From Hedera helix (taxonomy: Eukaryota; Streptophyta; Magnoliopsida; Apiales; Araliaceae): a stretch of 64,000 nucleotides of DNA. Every line of letters begins with the position of its first letter. The stretch's first letter is position 1. The DNA is taken from assembly GCA_947179155.2 (NCBI GenBank), contig OX359282.1:9151533-9215532 (forward strand), written 5' to 3'. Below, piece by piece: positions 22,563 through 32,938 of this stretch. The position numbers and the translations under genes are program-made. The notes beneath the pieces are model-generated. The model was not told the DNA's origin, made no database searches, and saw nothing but the letters and a program-made list of their open reading frames with translations.

Positions 22563-23588
22563 ATTAGCACAATATCAATATCGAAGCCCTACGAGGCTTT
22601 CAGAAGTCCAAAACAAGGATTTACTGAAAAGCAAACCAAATGAATCCCCTTTTGTGGCAAATTCACAACAGGCGGTGTACACTCAATTTTCCCCCAAACG
22701 TATGTTGCAAATTACCCCTACTGACTGAGAATCTGTTCTTAGCTCCTATCACAACCACCAATTCTCCTCCAATGGCCAACACAAACCACTAGGCAACCCA
22801 ATACAAATAATCCAAAACAACAAAAACATCCACTACTCTTGAAAGAAATGTAATGTAATGAATATGTAGTGTAAAGTACTATGTTTGGTACCTTAACTTG
22901 GATGCTTGAATGATTGAAACCCAACTTGCTTCCCAAATCCCCAACCGTGGAATATAGCGTGAGATTGCTAACCCGTAAGCTACGAACACCGGATGGACTT
23001 CGTTCTTGGCTATGTAGAGTGAAGAATGGCAAGGGAGATGAAGATGGGTGACCGAGTTGTAGTAGAAGGCTTAGGGTTTTAGGATTGGGAGAGGTTACCG
23101 GGGTGTGAGAGAGAGAGAGAGAATGAGAGAATGAAGTTTGGGTTTTAGTTTTTAAATTCCGATCGGGCGTGGGATTTGATTTTTTAAAAAGCTAAAATTC
23201 GTCTGTTGCGTCGGGGCGCCTTGATTTGGCCTTGACATCTCACCGGGGCGCTGTCAACTGAGGGGTTTTCGCTGGGGGCGCCATCTTCTCCGCCGGGGCG
23301 CAGTACTGCATTCTGTCAAATTGTTGACTGCTGCATTTTTCTGACTTCTAAGCTCCAATAATGAACATCTTTAGCTGCAAGGATATAAAAATACGCAAGA
23401 ATTAGTGGAGCTAATCATAAAAAATCTTCCTAAGCTAGAAATTTAAAAAAAAAATCCTATAAAATTGACTAAATTATCTTAAAAATTCTAAAAATTAAAA
23501 ACCAAATTCTAAAGCGATACTACGGTTGGGTTGACTCCCAACAAGCGCTTGATTTAGAGTCTTTCAGCTTGACTTTCTCCTGTTTTGC
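22563..23588 (-). other. Element D spacer between pol and the extra ORF
   Basis: Mostly non-coding. Directly after the integrase stop, at 23524-23573 on the minus strand, is the conserved post-pol motif with GTCAAGCTGAAAGACTC, CAAGCGCTTGTTGGGAG and TCAACCC, also present in element A at 4235-4282. Around 23215-23310 there are GCGCCCCGG-type words like those in the LTR. A 97-residue minus ORF at 22739-23032 has one hydrophobic stretch but no recognisable family, so I do not call it a gene. Confidence 0.6.
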
Positions 23589-26282
23589 TTAAGTTGGCTC
23601 AGAAAGGGTTATAGAGGTTCGCTGACGATCCACGGTGCCGCCCCAATAATGCTTTAGTCTTTGCCCATTAACCTTAAATGTTTCATGAGAACGAGGGTCA
23701 ATAACTTCAATTGCTCCGTATGGTAAGACATTCGTGATTGTAAACGGTCCTGACCATCTGGATTTCAACTTGCCCTGGAAAAGCTTGAGTTTTGAATTGA
23801 ATAGTAGCACAGATTGGCCCGGTTCGAATGTCCGCTCAACAATGCGCTTGTCGTACCACTTTTTGACTTTCTCCTTGTACATTTTGGCGTTTTCATAGGC
23901 ATTCATCCTGAATTCATCCAATTCATTTAATTGCAAGAGCCTTCTTTCTCTTACGGCCTGTGAGTCAAAATTGAGCTTCTTAATCGCCCAATATGCGTTG
24001 TGCTCCAATTCAACTGGGAGATGGCATGCTTTTCCATAGACGAGTCTATAAGGAGACACGCCTATAGGAGTTTTGTACGCGGTGCGGTATGCCCATAGAG
24101 CCTCATCAAGCTTGCTGGACTAGTCTTTGCAGGTCGGGTTGACTATTTTTTCCAAAATTCGCTTGACTTCTCTATTGGTAATCTTGGCTTGTCCACTCGT
24201 CTGCAGGTGATATGCCGTTGCAACTTTATGCCGTACACCATACTTCGTGAGAAGAAAGGCAAAATATTTGTTGCAGAAATGGGACCCCCCATCACTGATT
24301 ATCGCCCTTGGTGTTCCAAATCTTGTAAATATGTTCTTGCCCAAGAAAGTTAGAACGACCTTGGCATCATTAGTAGGTAACGCCACTGCTTCCACCCATT
24401 TGGAGACATAATCCACTCCCACTAAGATATACTTGTTATTGAATGACGACTGGAACGGTCCCATGAAATCAATCCCCCATACGTCGAATATTTCCACTTC
24501 CAAGATTGAATTCAATGGCATTTCTTGTCGATTTGATATGTTTCCAACCCGTTGACAACGATCACACCTCTTTCCGAATTCGTGAGCATCTTTGAACATT
24601 GTTGGCCAATAGAATCCCGATTGGAGAATCTTTGCAGCTGTTCTATCACCTCCATAGTGACCTCCATACAAAGATGAATGGCAATGTTGTAAAATACCTT
24701 CGACTTCCTCCCTAGCCACACATCGTCTTACTATCTGGTCAGCACATTGGCGGAAAAGAAAGGGTTCGTCCCAAAAGTATTGCTTGACATCATGTAGAAA
24801 CCTCTTTTTCTGCTGATAACTCAGGTTATAAGGAAGTACACCATTGACGATGTAATTGATGTAATCCGCATACCAAGGAGCTTCCTTTGCTATATAGAAT
24901 AATTGCTCGTCGGGAAAGGACTCATTTATCAATACCCGATCTCCTTGGTCTTGCTGTGAATTTTCCAGTCGCGAGAGATGGTCTGCTACTTGGTTCTCGG
25001 ACCCCTTCCTATCCCGAATCTCAAGATCAAATTCCTGAAGAAGAAGAATCCAACGGATCAACCTTGGTTTGGCATCCTTCTTAGAGATGAGATATTTTAT
25101 TGCAAAGTGGTCTGTAAACATGATCACCTTTGTCCCAATCAAATAGGCTCAGAATTTGTCGAATGCAAATACCACTGCAAGTAATTCCTTTTCGGTTGTG
25201 GTGTAATTTAATTGTGCATCTGTCAGAGTTTTGCTAGCATAATAAATTGCATGAAATATCTTTTCCGTACGCTGGCCCAAGACTGCCCCAACCGTGTAGT
25301 CACTAGCATCACACATGAGCTCGAACGGTAAAGTCCAATCTGGAGCGACGATTATTCGTGCGGTTATCAACTTCGTTTATAAATTATGAAATGCATCATG
25401 ACACTCTGTAGTGAACTTGAAAGGAGCATCTTTTTCAAGTAATGCACACAAAGGCTTTGTAATCTTGGAAAAATCCTTGATAAATCGTCGATAGAATCCT
25501 GCGTGTCCCAAGAAACTTCGAATTCCTTTCACAGAATTTAGTGGTGGCAGATTTTCAATCGTCTCGATCTTTGCCTTGTCTACTTCTATACCACTAGCCG
25601 ACACCTTATGTCCCAAGATGATTCCTTCTTGCACCATGAAGTGACACTTCTCCCAATTAAGCACCAAATTTGTTTCTACGCATCTCTTTAGAACTACAAT
25701 CAGATTCGCTAAGCATAGATCAAAACTATCGCCAAAGACCGAAAAATCATCCATAAAAATTTCTAAATTCTGCTCTACCATATCAGAGAAGATTGCCATC
25801 ATACATCTCTGAAATGTCGCCGGTGCATTACACAGCCCAAAAGACATCCTCCGGAAGGCAAATGTTCCATACGGGCACGAGAATGTCGTTTTTTCTTGAT
25901 CCTCGGGGGCTATGACAATTTGATTGTAGCCCGAATAGCCATCCAACAAATAGTAAAATGGATGTCCCGCCAATCTGTCTATCATCTGATCAATAAAAGG
26001 CAACGGAAAATGATCTTTGCGAGTTACCTTGTTTAATTTCCGATAAGCCATACAGACTCGCCAACCCATAACCGTCCTTGTTGGAATTAGTTCGTTATTC
26101 TCGTTGGCTACTACTGTCATGCCTCCTTTCTTTGGTACACATTGTACCGGACTAACCCACGAACTATCTGATATGGGGTAGATTATACTCGCATCCAACC
26201 ACTTGAGAATCTCTTTCTTTACGACTTCCTTCATGATTGGGTTTAGTCATCGTTGGTGCTCTACAACTGGTTTGACATCCTC
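23589..26282 (-). pseudogene. Element D pol: RT, RNase H, integrase, with in-frame stops
   Basis: The frame continues that of gag-protease without any frameshift but is cut by stops at 26283-26285, 26247-26249, 25377-25379, 25149-25151 and 24120-24122. RT keeps its catalytic residues in LLDGYSGYNQ and FMDDFSVFG. RNase H shows MCDASDYTVGAVLGQ and FTDHFAIKYL. Integrase has its HHCC finger (about 24530-24670), GIDFMGP and SDGGSHF. The third acidic residue is replaced: GQAKITNRE stands where GQxE is expected (codon 24183-24185). No chromodomain follows; the end is an integrase C-terminal part around FNSKLKLFQGKLKSRWSGPF. At least three stops look like single transitions (TGG to TGA or TAG, CGA to TGA). 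Confidence 0.9.
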
Positions 26283-28892
26283 CTAAAGCAGGATTTTGTG
26301 CATATATAGTGATGGGCTAATTCCCTTGATGTCTGCTATGGTCCATCCAATGGCAGTTTTGAATTCCCGCAATACCCTTAGCAATTTTGTCTCTTGTAAC
26401 TCATCAAGTGAAGCGGAAATAATCACCGGTAGTGTAGAAGAATTCCCCAAATAAGAATACCTCAAATGGGTTGGCAACTGTTTCAATTCCAAAACGGGTG
26501 GTTCTTCTATAGATGTCTTGTCATGGGTCTTTGCTTTCTCAGAATGACTTAAAGGCTCAAATTGCTTACCAGTCTGTAAGAGCGGTGTATATGCATTCAA
26601 TAGCTGCACAAACTCAAGTGGAGCTGGAAAATCTGCAGCTATAGGATTAACTAAAGCCATTGCAAGTGGATCCGCATTATAATTAACCTCAGAAACTTCG
26701 TCCATTGCTACCTCTAACCAATCAATTTTGAAACACTCTTTTGCTTCATTTGGGAATTTCATAGCTTTGAAAACGTTAAAATTGACCTCCTGATCATGTA
26801 CCCTCATCGTCAGCTCTCCTTTCTGCACATCTATCAAAGTTCTACCCGTAGCCAAAAATGGACGCCCAAGTATAATCGGAATTTCTTTGTCATCTTCGAA
26901 GTCCAATACTATGAAATCTGCTGGAAAGATGAACTTATCCACTTTCACCAATATGTCCTCCACTATTCCTCGTGGATGCGTCAATGACCTATCTGCCAGT
27001 TGTAAAGTAACATTGGTCGGTTTCACTTCCTTCAGACCTAACTGCTGATATATGGACAATGGCATTAGATTGATACTGGCCCCCAGATCACACAAAGATT
27101 TCCCAAAGAACTTGTCACCAATTATGCATGGTATTGTGAAACTGTTTGGATCTCTTAATTTGGGTGGCAATTTATTCTGTAGAATAGCACTGCATTCCTC
27201 TGTCAGTGCGACTGTCTCAAAATCTTCCAATTTCCTCTTTCTTGACAAAATATCCTTCATGAATTTCACATAGTTTGACATTTGTTCTAGAGCTTCCGCG
27301 AAGGGTATGTTGATTTGAAGTTTCTTGAACACCTCTAGAAACTTTGAAAATTGTTTGTCTGCTTTTGCCTTTTTGAGTCGCTGAGGGAATGGTACTGGTG
27401 GAACATAGGGATTCAGCTTGACTCCTTCGGTTTTGTCCACGGGTTTCTCCGTTTTCCTTACTAAATCCGCATCCTCACTTGCATCGACTTCTTGTGGTTG
27501 CTTTGAGTTCTCCTTGACTGTTTCCGATAATTCTGTCCCACTTCTCAATGTAATTGCCTTACAGTGTGCGTTACCCTCTCCTTTTGGATTCTTCTCAGTA
27601 TCACTGGGTAAAGATCCTTGAGGTCGGTTGTTTATAGCACTATGGATCTGACCAAGCTGAGTTTCAAGATTCCTTATTTGAGCTGCTTGATTTTTCGAAG
27701 TTACGTCAAATTGATTTGTCAATTTCGCTAGTACTTCTTCCATTAGTGATAGCTTATCGGGTTGTTGCTGTTGCTGAACTACGGGTGGGTATGGATGTCT
27801 TGGAGCTTGAGTTTGAGTTTGCGCCTGATTATTACTCCATGCAAAATTCGGATGGTTCCTCCATCCAGGATTGTAATTATTCGCATTATTACCATATTGC
27901 GGCTGTCTGTTTTGATTTCCAATAAATTGTGCAGACTCCGAATTAATAGCACAATGTTCTGTTGAGTGTTCTCCCGCACAGATCTCACAAACCGTCTCCA
28001 ACTGATTCTTCTGCATTCCCATAGCGTCTATTTTCTTTGACATGGCAGAAAGCTGTGATGTTACTTGTGCCGACGAGGTATCCACCTCATAAATACCTGC
28101 TGCTCTTGGCTGATAAGTTCTAGCTGTAGGCCATTGATAGTTGTTCGCTGCCATATTTTCAAGCAGGTTGTACGCTTCTTCAATATTCTTTCCTATCAAT
28201 GCTCCACCAGCTGCTGCATCTATGCTCGTCCTATTCTGACTGAATAGACTATTGTAGAAGGTTTGGACTTGCAACCACTTAGGAATTCCATGATGTGGAC
28301 ATCTTCGTAGCAAATCTTTGAATCGCTCCCAAGCTTCATACAGTGAGTCCGCGTCGTGCTGAACGAAAGAAGTGATATCGTTCCGCATCTTTGCCGTCTT
28401 TGCTGGTGGAAAGAATTTGGCTAGAAATTTTTGTGCCAAATCATTCCACGTTGTAATGGATCCTGCAGGCAAGGAGTGTAACCAACTCTTGGCTTTGTCT
28501 CTCAGTGTGAATGGGAATAGCCTCAGTCTAATAACATCCTCAGTCACCCTATTATATTTGAATGTGTCGCATATCTCCAAGAAGCCGACAATGTGGTCGT
28601 TGGGGTCATCATTCGGCAAACCCCCAAACTTAACCGAGTTTTGGATCATCTGAATAGTTCCGGGTTTGATCTCAAAATTTGTTGCTGTGATGGCGGGCCT
28701 TGTGATGCTAGATTGAATTTCCGTCACTTGTGGCATAGCATACTCCCGCAGTGTTTTCTGTTCTTCCTCAGCCATTCTTTCTTGATTTTCTAGAGTCGTC
28801 CGAATATAAGTGTGAATTCTACGGAACCTTCGTTCTATGTCGTCTTCGTAAGGCTTTAGTTCCGGACCTTTAGATCTCGTGTGCATACACAA
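26283..28892 (-). CDS. gag-pro: Element D Gag-protease, intact frame to the first pol stop
   Basis: 869 residues. The Gag core is at about residues 90-215 (SWLHSLPAGSITTWNDLAQK). Gag forms the particle and packages element RNA. A single zinc knuckle CEICAGEHSTEHC lies at 302-314 (CX2CX3HX4C, the shortened spacing usual in Athila). A Gln/Asn/Pro-rich linker follows, with a heptad-like segment around 380-420. The aspartic protease is near 590-690, with active site CDLGAS at 601-606 and the flap-side word IILGRPFLATGRTLID. The last 50 residues, with FKTAIGWTIADIKGI, are the beginning of RT; the frame ends at a premature TAG rather than a natural stop. The start is the first in-frame ATG, 140 bases after the primer site. 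Confidence 0.9.
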   Translation of the reverse strand: MCMHTRSKGPELKPYEDDIERRFRRIHTYIRTTLENQERMAEEEQKTLREYAMPQVTEIQSSITRPAITATNFEIKPGTIQMIQNSVKFGGLPNDDPNDHIVGFLEICDTFKYNRVTEDVIRLRLFPFTLRDKAKSWLHSLPAGSITTWNDLAQKFLAKFFPPAKTAKMRNDITSFVQHDADSLYEAWERFKDLLRRCPHHGIPKWLQVQTFYNSLFSQNRTSIDAAAGGALIGKNIEEAYNLLENMAANNYQWPTARTYQPRAAGIYEVDTSSAQVTSQLSAMSKKIDAMGMQKNQLETVCEICAGEHSTEHCAINSESAQFIGNQNRQPQYGNNANNYNPGWRNHPNFAWSNNQAQTQTQAPRHPYPPVVQQQQQPDKLSLMEEVLAKLTNQFDVTSKNQAAQIRNLETQLGQIHSAINNRPQGSLPSDTEKNPKGEGNAHCKAITLRSGTELSETVKENSKQPQEVDASEDADLVRKTEKPVDKTEGVKLNPYVPPVPFPQRLKKAKADKQFSKFLEVFKKLQINIPFAEALEQMSNYVKFMKDILSRKRKLEDFETVALTEECSAILQNKLPPKLRDPNSFTIPCIIGDKFFGKSLCDLGASINLMPLSIYQQLGLKEVKPTNVTLQLADRSLTHPRGIVEDILVKVDKFIFPADFIVLDFEDDKEIPIILGRPFLATGRTLIDVQKGELTMRVHDQEVNFNVFKAMKFPNEAKECFKIDWLEVAMDEVSEVNYNADPLAMALVNPIAADFPAPLEFVQLLNAYTPLLQTGKQFEPLSHSEKAKTHDKTSIEEPPVLELKQLPTHLRYSYLGNSSTLPVIISASLDELQETKLLRVLREFKTAIGWTIADIKGISPSLYMHKILL

Positions 28893-29032
28893 AATACTAA
28901 AAACTTCTTCCAGAAAGCACGGGAAAACTCTACTTGATGAAAGCCAAATAGAAGCAAAGGTAAAACAAAAGAATAAAACTTTTAAATTAAAACTAAACTA
29001 ATAAAACTTAATAATAAACTAATTATTAAAAC

Positions 29033-29053
29033 CGTTCCCTGGCAACGGCGCCA
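29033..29053 (-). other. Primer binding site, tRNA-Asp type (element D)
   Basis: On the minus strand TGGCGCCGTTGCCAGGGAAC, matching the complement of the plant tRNA-Asp 3' end at all but one position of the first 18. It lies six bases after the 5' LTR. This is diagnostic for the Athila/Tat side of Ty3/gypsy. Confidence 0.9.
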
Positions 29054-29059
29054 AAAACT

Positions 29060-30305
29060 TGTTGTCCGATTTAGATATATGGAATTCACACGCAAGTATA
29101 CGCGGTCAATCAAGTAATATAGTAGAAATAAGGATGTCGAACCCACGAGGAACAAGTAATAACAATTATGCTAACTATTAAATTTATATTAATTTAACTC
29201 TACTTAAACTTTAGCAACTTTGGATTATAAACCACATAAAATTGAAATTGAATTTAAACTAACTAACTAACTAATGAGAATGATTTATCAGATAATAAGG
29301 AGCTTTAAGATTACAATTTCCCCGTTGGATCACAATAACGTCATTATCTTAATTCCAATTACTTAATCATATGGATTGTTAACTGAGATCACTTATCTAT
29401 TTACTAATCTCGTTTGATAATTAATAAAAAGATCCACTCCAATTTATAATGCTATAATTCTATGCAAAATTCATTGAAACAGACTCATTAAGATTAAACT
29501 CTCAATATGTTACGTGTGGTCTATAGGTATTCGCATCCTATATACTATCATGATACTCTTCCGAAGAAGAACAAACAAAGTCACACGTTATTAAACCCAG
29601 ATCTATTCCTAGATTTTCTTTGTCAATTCCATTTAAGAAATCAAATAACTGTTGATCAGACAATTATAAATTAATGCAAGATATAACAAACAATCCAATA
29701 ATTGATCAAATAATTGAAACTAAGATAAATTAATTAAAGTTCAACCAACGGTTCCATTGTAATCCTAAAGAAGAATTTAGTTACACATCCTCATGAAAAC
29801 CAAAATCAAATTAATAAAGAAAATCATCACAATTCAGAAGATAAAGGAAAAGGAATTAGAGAAAACTTTATTGAACTCTCTCGCTTCCTTAATCTTCACT
29901 GCTTCGTTCTTGCTCTTCCCAATCCTTCCAGTAGCTCTCTGATTCATGTCTCTCTAATCCTTGCTTTTTCCTCTTTATTACGCTACCCTTCGTGGCTGCC
30001 TTGAAGTCCTAGAATCCATTTTTAACTCAACAAAGACTCGGATTGCTCAACGCGGTTTTGGCCAACTGAACTCGCCGACCTGCGCCCCGACGCCATCTTC
30101 CTGCTTTAACACTGCGCCCCAGCACCATGGACTATTCAAAATTACAGAATTTCCACTGACAGCTTATTTTCCCGTTTTGACCTCTCGAAGATGTTTTCTG
30201 TAAATTAATCATAAAAACAAGTAAAATAGAACTTAAAAGCACTTATAGCTAACGAATAATTAAGCCTAAAAGTACATAACTCGTAGGTATAACACCCACT
30301 CATCA
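29060..30305 (-). repeat. Element D 5' LTR (right copy)
   Basis: 1,246 bp, the partner of 18900-20165. It drives minus-strand transcription of D, antisense to element C. The 80-residue plus ORF at 29961-30203 is a shadow in the LTR. Confidence 0.92.
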
Positions 30306-32938
30306 CCCGTTACCTCGAATTGATGACATGATTGATCAATTGCCAGGTGCTCAACATTTCTCAAAGATTGATCTCCGTTCTGGATATCATCAGTTAAAGG
30401 TTAAAGATGAGGACATTCCAAAGACTGCTTTCAGAACTCGTTATGGGCATTATGAGTTCTTAGTCATGCCTTTTGGACTAACTAATGCTCTTGCAGTTTT
30501 CATGGACATGATGAATCGGATATTCAAGGAACATTTGGATCATTTTGTAGTTGTCTTTATTGATGACATTCTCATATACTCCAAGAGTCGTGAGGATCAT
30601 GAACAACACCTGAGATTAATACTCCAAAAGCAACGTGAGAACAAGTTGTATGCCAACCTGAAGAAGTGTGAGTTTTGGCTTGAGGAAGTCACGTTCCTTG
30701 GGCATGTGATTTCCAGTAAGGGAATATTAGTTGATCCTGCAAAGATCGAAGCGATATTAAATTGGGAGCAACCTCGGTCAGTAACTGAAATTCGAAGTTT
30801 TCTGGGCTTAGCTGGTTATTATCGGAGATTCGTAGAAGGATTTTCTCGAATCGTCACTCCATTAACTCAGCTAACTCAGAAAAGTACAAAATTTGTATGG
30901 AACGAGGAATGCGAGAAAAGTTTTCAAGAACTCAAGAAGAGACTTATTTCAGCTCCTGTTCTGACCATACCATCAGGATCTGGAGAATTTGTTATCTACA
31001 GCGATGCTTCAGGCAAAGGTCTAGGCTGTGTCCTTATGCAACATGGAAAAGTTATAGCCTATGCCTCTCGACAACTCAAAGATTATGAGAAAAATTATCC
31101 TACTCATGATCTAGAGTTGGCAGCAGTCGTTTTCGCGTTGAAGACCTGGAGACACTACCTGTACGGAGAAAAAGTGGATATCTATACGGATCATAAAAGT
31201 GTCAAGTATTTCTTCACCCAGAAGGAACTCAACATGTGACAACGACGTTGGCTTGAGCTGTTGAAGGATTATGACCACACAATCCAGTATCACCCGGGAA
31301 AGTCGAATGTTGTAGCTGACGCTTTGAGCAGAAGATATTATGCAAGTACAAGTGCACTGCTGACAACACAAAAGCGTATTTTGTACGACTTGCAAAAGAT
31401 GGGGATAGAGCGAAAAACACCAATGACCCACTTGAAGATTGCGCATGTACGAGTAGAACCAGCTTTAATCGATAAAATTAAAGCTGCTCAAGCTACTGAT
31501 CCGGAGCTGATGAACATGATGAAGAAAGTACAAGAAGGTGCCATTGTCGAAGCAAGAATCGACGAGAAAAGAATAGTTCTAGTTAACTCTCGACTTTGTA
31601 TTCCTAACGATCCTGAATTAAAGCATAAAATCATGATGGAGGCACACAACACGCCGTTTGCAATCAACCTAGGAGGTACCAAGATGTATCGCGATCTTCG
31701 ACATATATTTTGGTGGAACAATATGAAAAGGGAGATTGCAGAGTTTATCTCAAGGTGCCTAACTTGTCAACGTGTCAAGGCAGAGCATCAAGTACCTAAG
31801 GGTCCATTACAACCACTTGAGGTTCCTGAATGGAAGTGGGAACACATCAATATGGATTTCATGACGAGTCTTCCCAAAGTTTCTCAAGGCTTAGATGCAA
31901 TTTGGGTGATCGTAGATAGATTGACCAAATCCGCTCATTTCTTGCCTATATGAGAAAACTTTTCACTTGAGCATCTTGCCGGTATGTACATAAATGAGAT
32001 TGTGAGATTGCATGGCATGCCAGTTTTCATAGTTTCTGATCGAGATCCTAGATTCACTTCACGCTTTTGGATCAGTCTACAAAAAGCTATGGGCACTGAA
32101 CTACGTTTTAGTTCTGCATACCATCCTCAAACGGACGGACAATTGGAAAGGACGATCCAGACTCTCGAAGATCTTTTGAGACTTTGTGTACTAGACTTCA
32201 AAGGAAGTTGGGATAAGTACTTGCCATTGATGGAATTTTCTTACAACAACAGTTACCAAGCAAGCATAGGCATGACTCCATTTGAGGCTTTATATGGAAG
32301 GAAGTGTTGCTCTCCAGTATGTTGGAATGAGGTAGGAGAAGCAAAATTATTGGGACCCGAGTTGGTATGCTTGACAACAGAAAAGATCCAAATGATCCGA
32401 CAATGAATACAGACCGCACAAGAACAACAAAAGAGTTATGCTGATCTTCATCGGAAAGACGAAAGTTTCAACATTGGAGATCATGTATTCTTACATGTTT
32501 CTCCATGGAAAGGAGTTACGAGATTCAGAAAGAGAGGAAAGCTCAACCCTCGATTTATTGACCCATTTGTAATCCTCGATTGAATAGGAACCGTAGCCTA
32601 CAGACTAGCCCTACCACCAAGTATGTCTCGTATCCATAACGTTTTTCACATATCTATGTTACGTAAATATGTGAAGGACCCAAACCACGTCATTGAGTTA
32701 GAAACAGACGTTATAGCAGAGGATTTAACATACGAGGAGGTACCTGTTAAGATCTTAGATAAGAAGGAGCAGATCCTACGCTAAAAGGTTATACCTCAAG
32801 TGAAGGTTTTATGGAGGAACCAAGATACTGAGGAAATAACCTGGGAGCTAGAATCTGAGATGAAATCTAAGTATCCTTACCTCTTCGATATGTCAGGTAC
32901 GTCAATTTCGGGGACGAAATTTCATAAGGATGGGAGGT
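30306..32938 (+). pseudogene. Element C pol, second part: RT, RNase H, integrase, chromodomain
   Basis: This resumes the RT at the D target site. RT motifs are intact (FSKIDLRSGYHQ, VFIDDILIYSK). RNase H has IYSDASGKGLGCVL and IYTDHKS. Integrase keeps its acidic triad (NMDF, SDRDPRF, GQLERT). In its HHCC finger the second His is Asn (FAINLGGTKM, codon 31666-31668), whereas C' has His. The chromodomain at about 32710-32880 includes YEEVPVKILDKKEQ and VKVLWRNQ, which direct chromovirus integration to marked chromatin. In-frame stops are at 31237, 31951, 32404, near 32581 and near 32782, so no full protein can be made. Confidence 0.9.
32906..32938 (+). other. Polypurine tract and upstream motif (element C)
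   Basis: TTTCGGGGACGAAATTTCAT then AAGGATGGGAGG just before the 3' LTR. The first part follows the chromodomain and is also found before the LTRs of C', E, F and B. Confidence 0.75.

Larger units (their letters stand above)
18900..30305 (-). mobile_element. Element D: Athila-like LTR retrotransposon with an extra 3' ORF
   Basis: An 11,406 bp element on the minus strand. LTRs are 1,246 bp (5', right) and 1,266 bp (3', left), beginning TGATGAGTGGG and ending CGGACAACA on the minus strand. By hand I count about 26 substitutions plus one 20 bp indel between them, near 98% identity. It has a tRNA-Asp primer site, gag-pol in one frame, an extra ORF and a polypurine tract. This is the youngest insertion in the stack. 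Five in-frame stops in pol make it non-autonomous now. Confidence 0.93.

Noticed and set aside
22739..23032. 97-residue minus ORF with a hydrophobic stretch, possible small env-like protein
   Set aside because: One hydrophobic stretch in AT-rich non-coding DNA is weak evidence. It has no family resemblance, no neighbour support and no second copy to compare.
26796..28793. Several plus-strand ORFs of 60-93 residues
   Set aside because: They lie opposite the 869-residue Gag-protease frame of element D and have no domains of their own.
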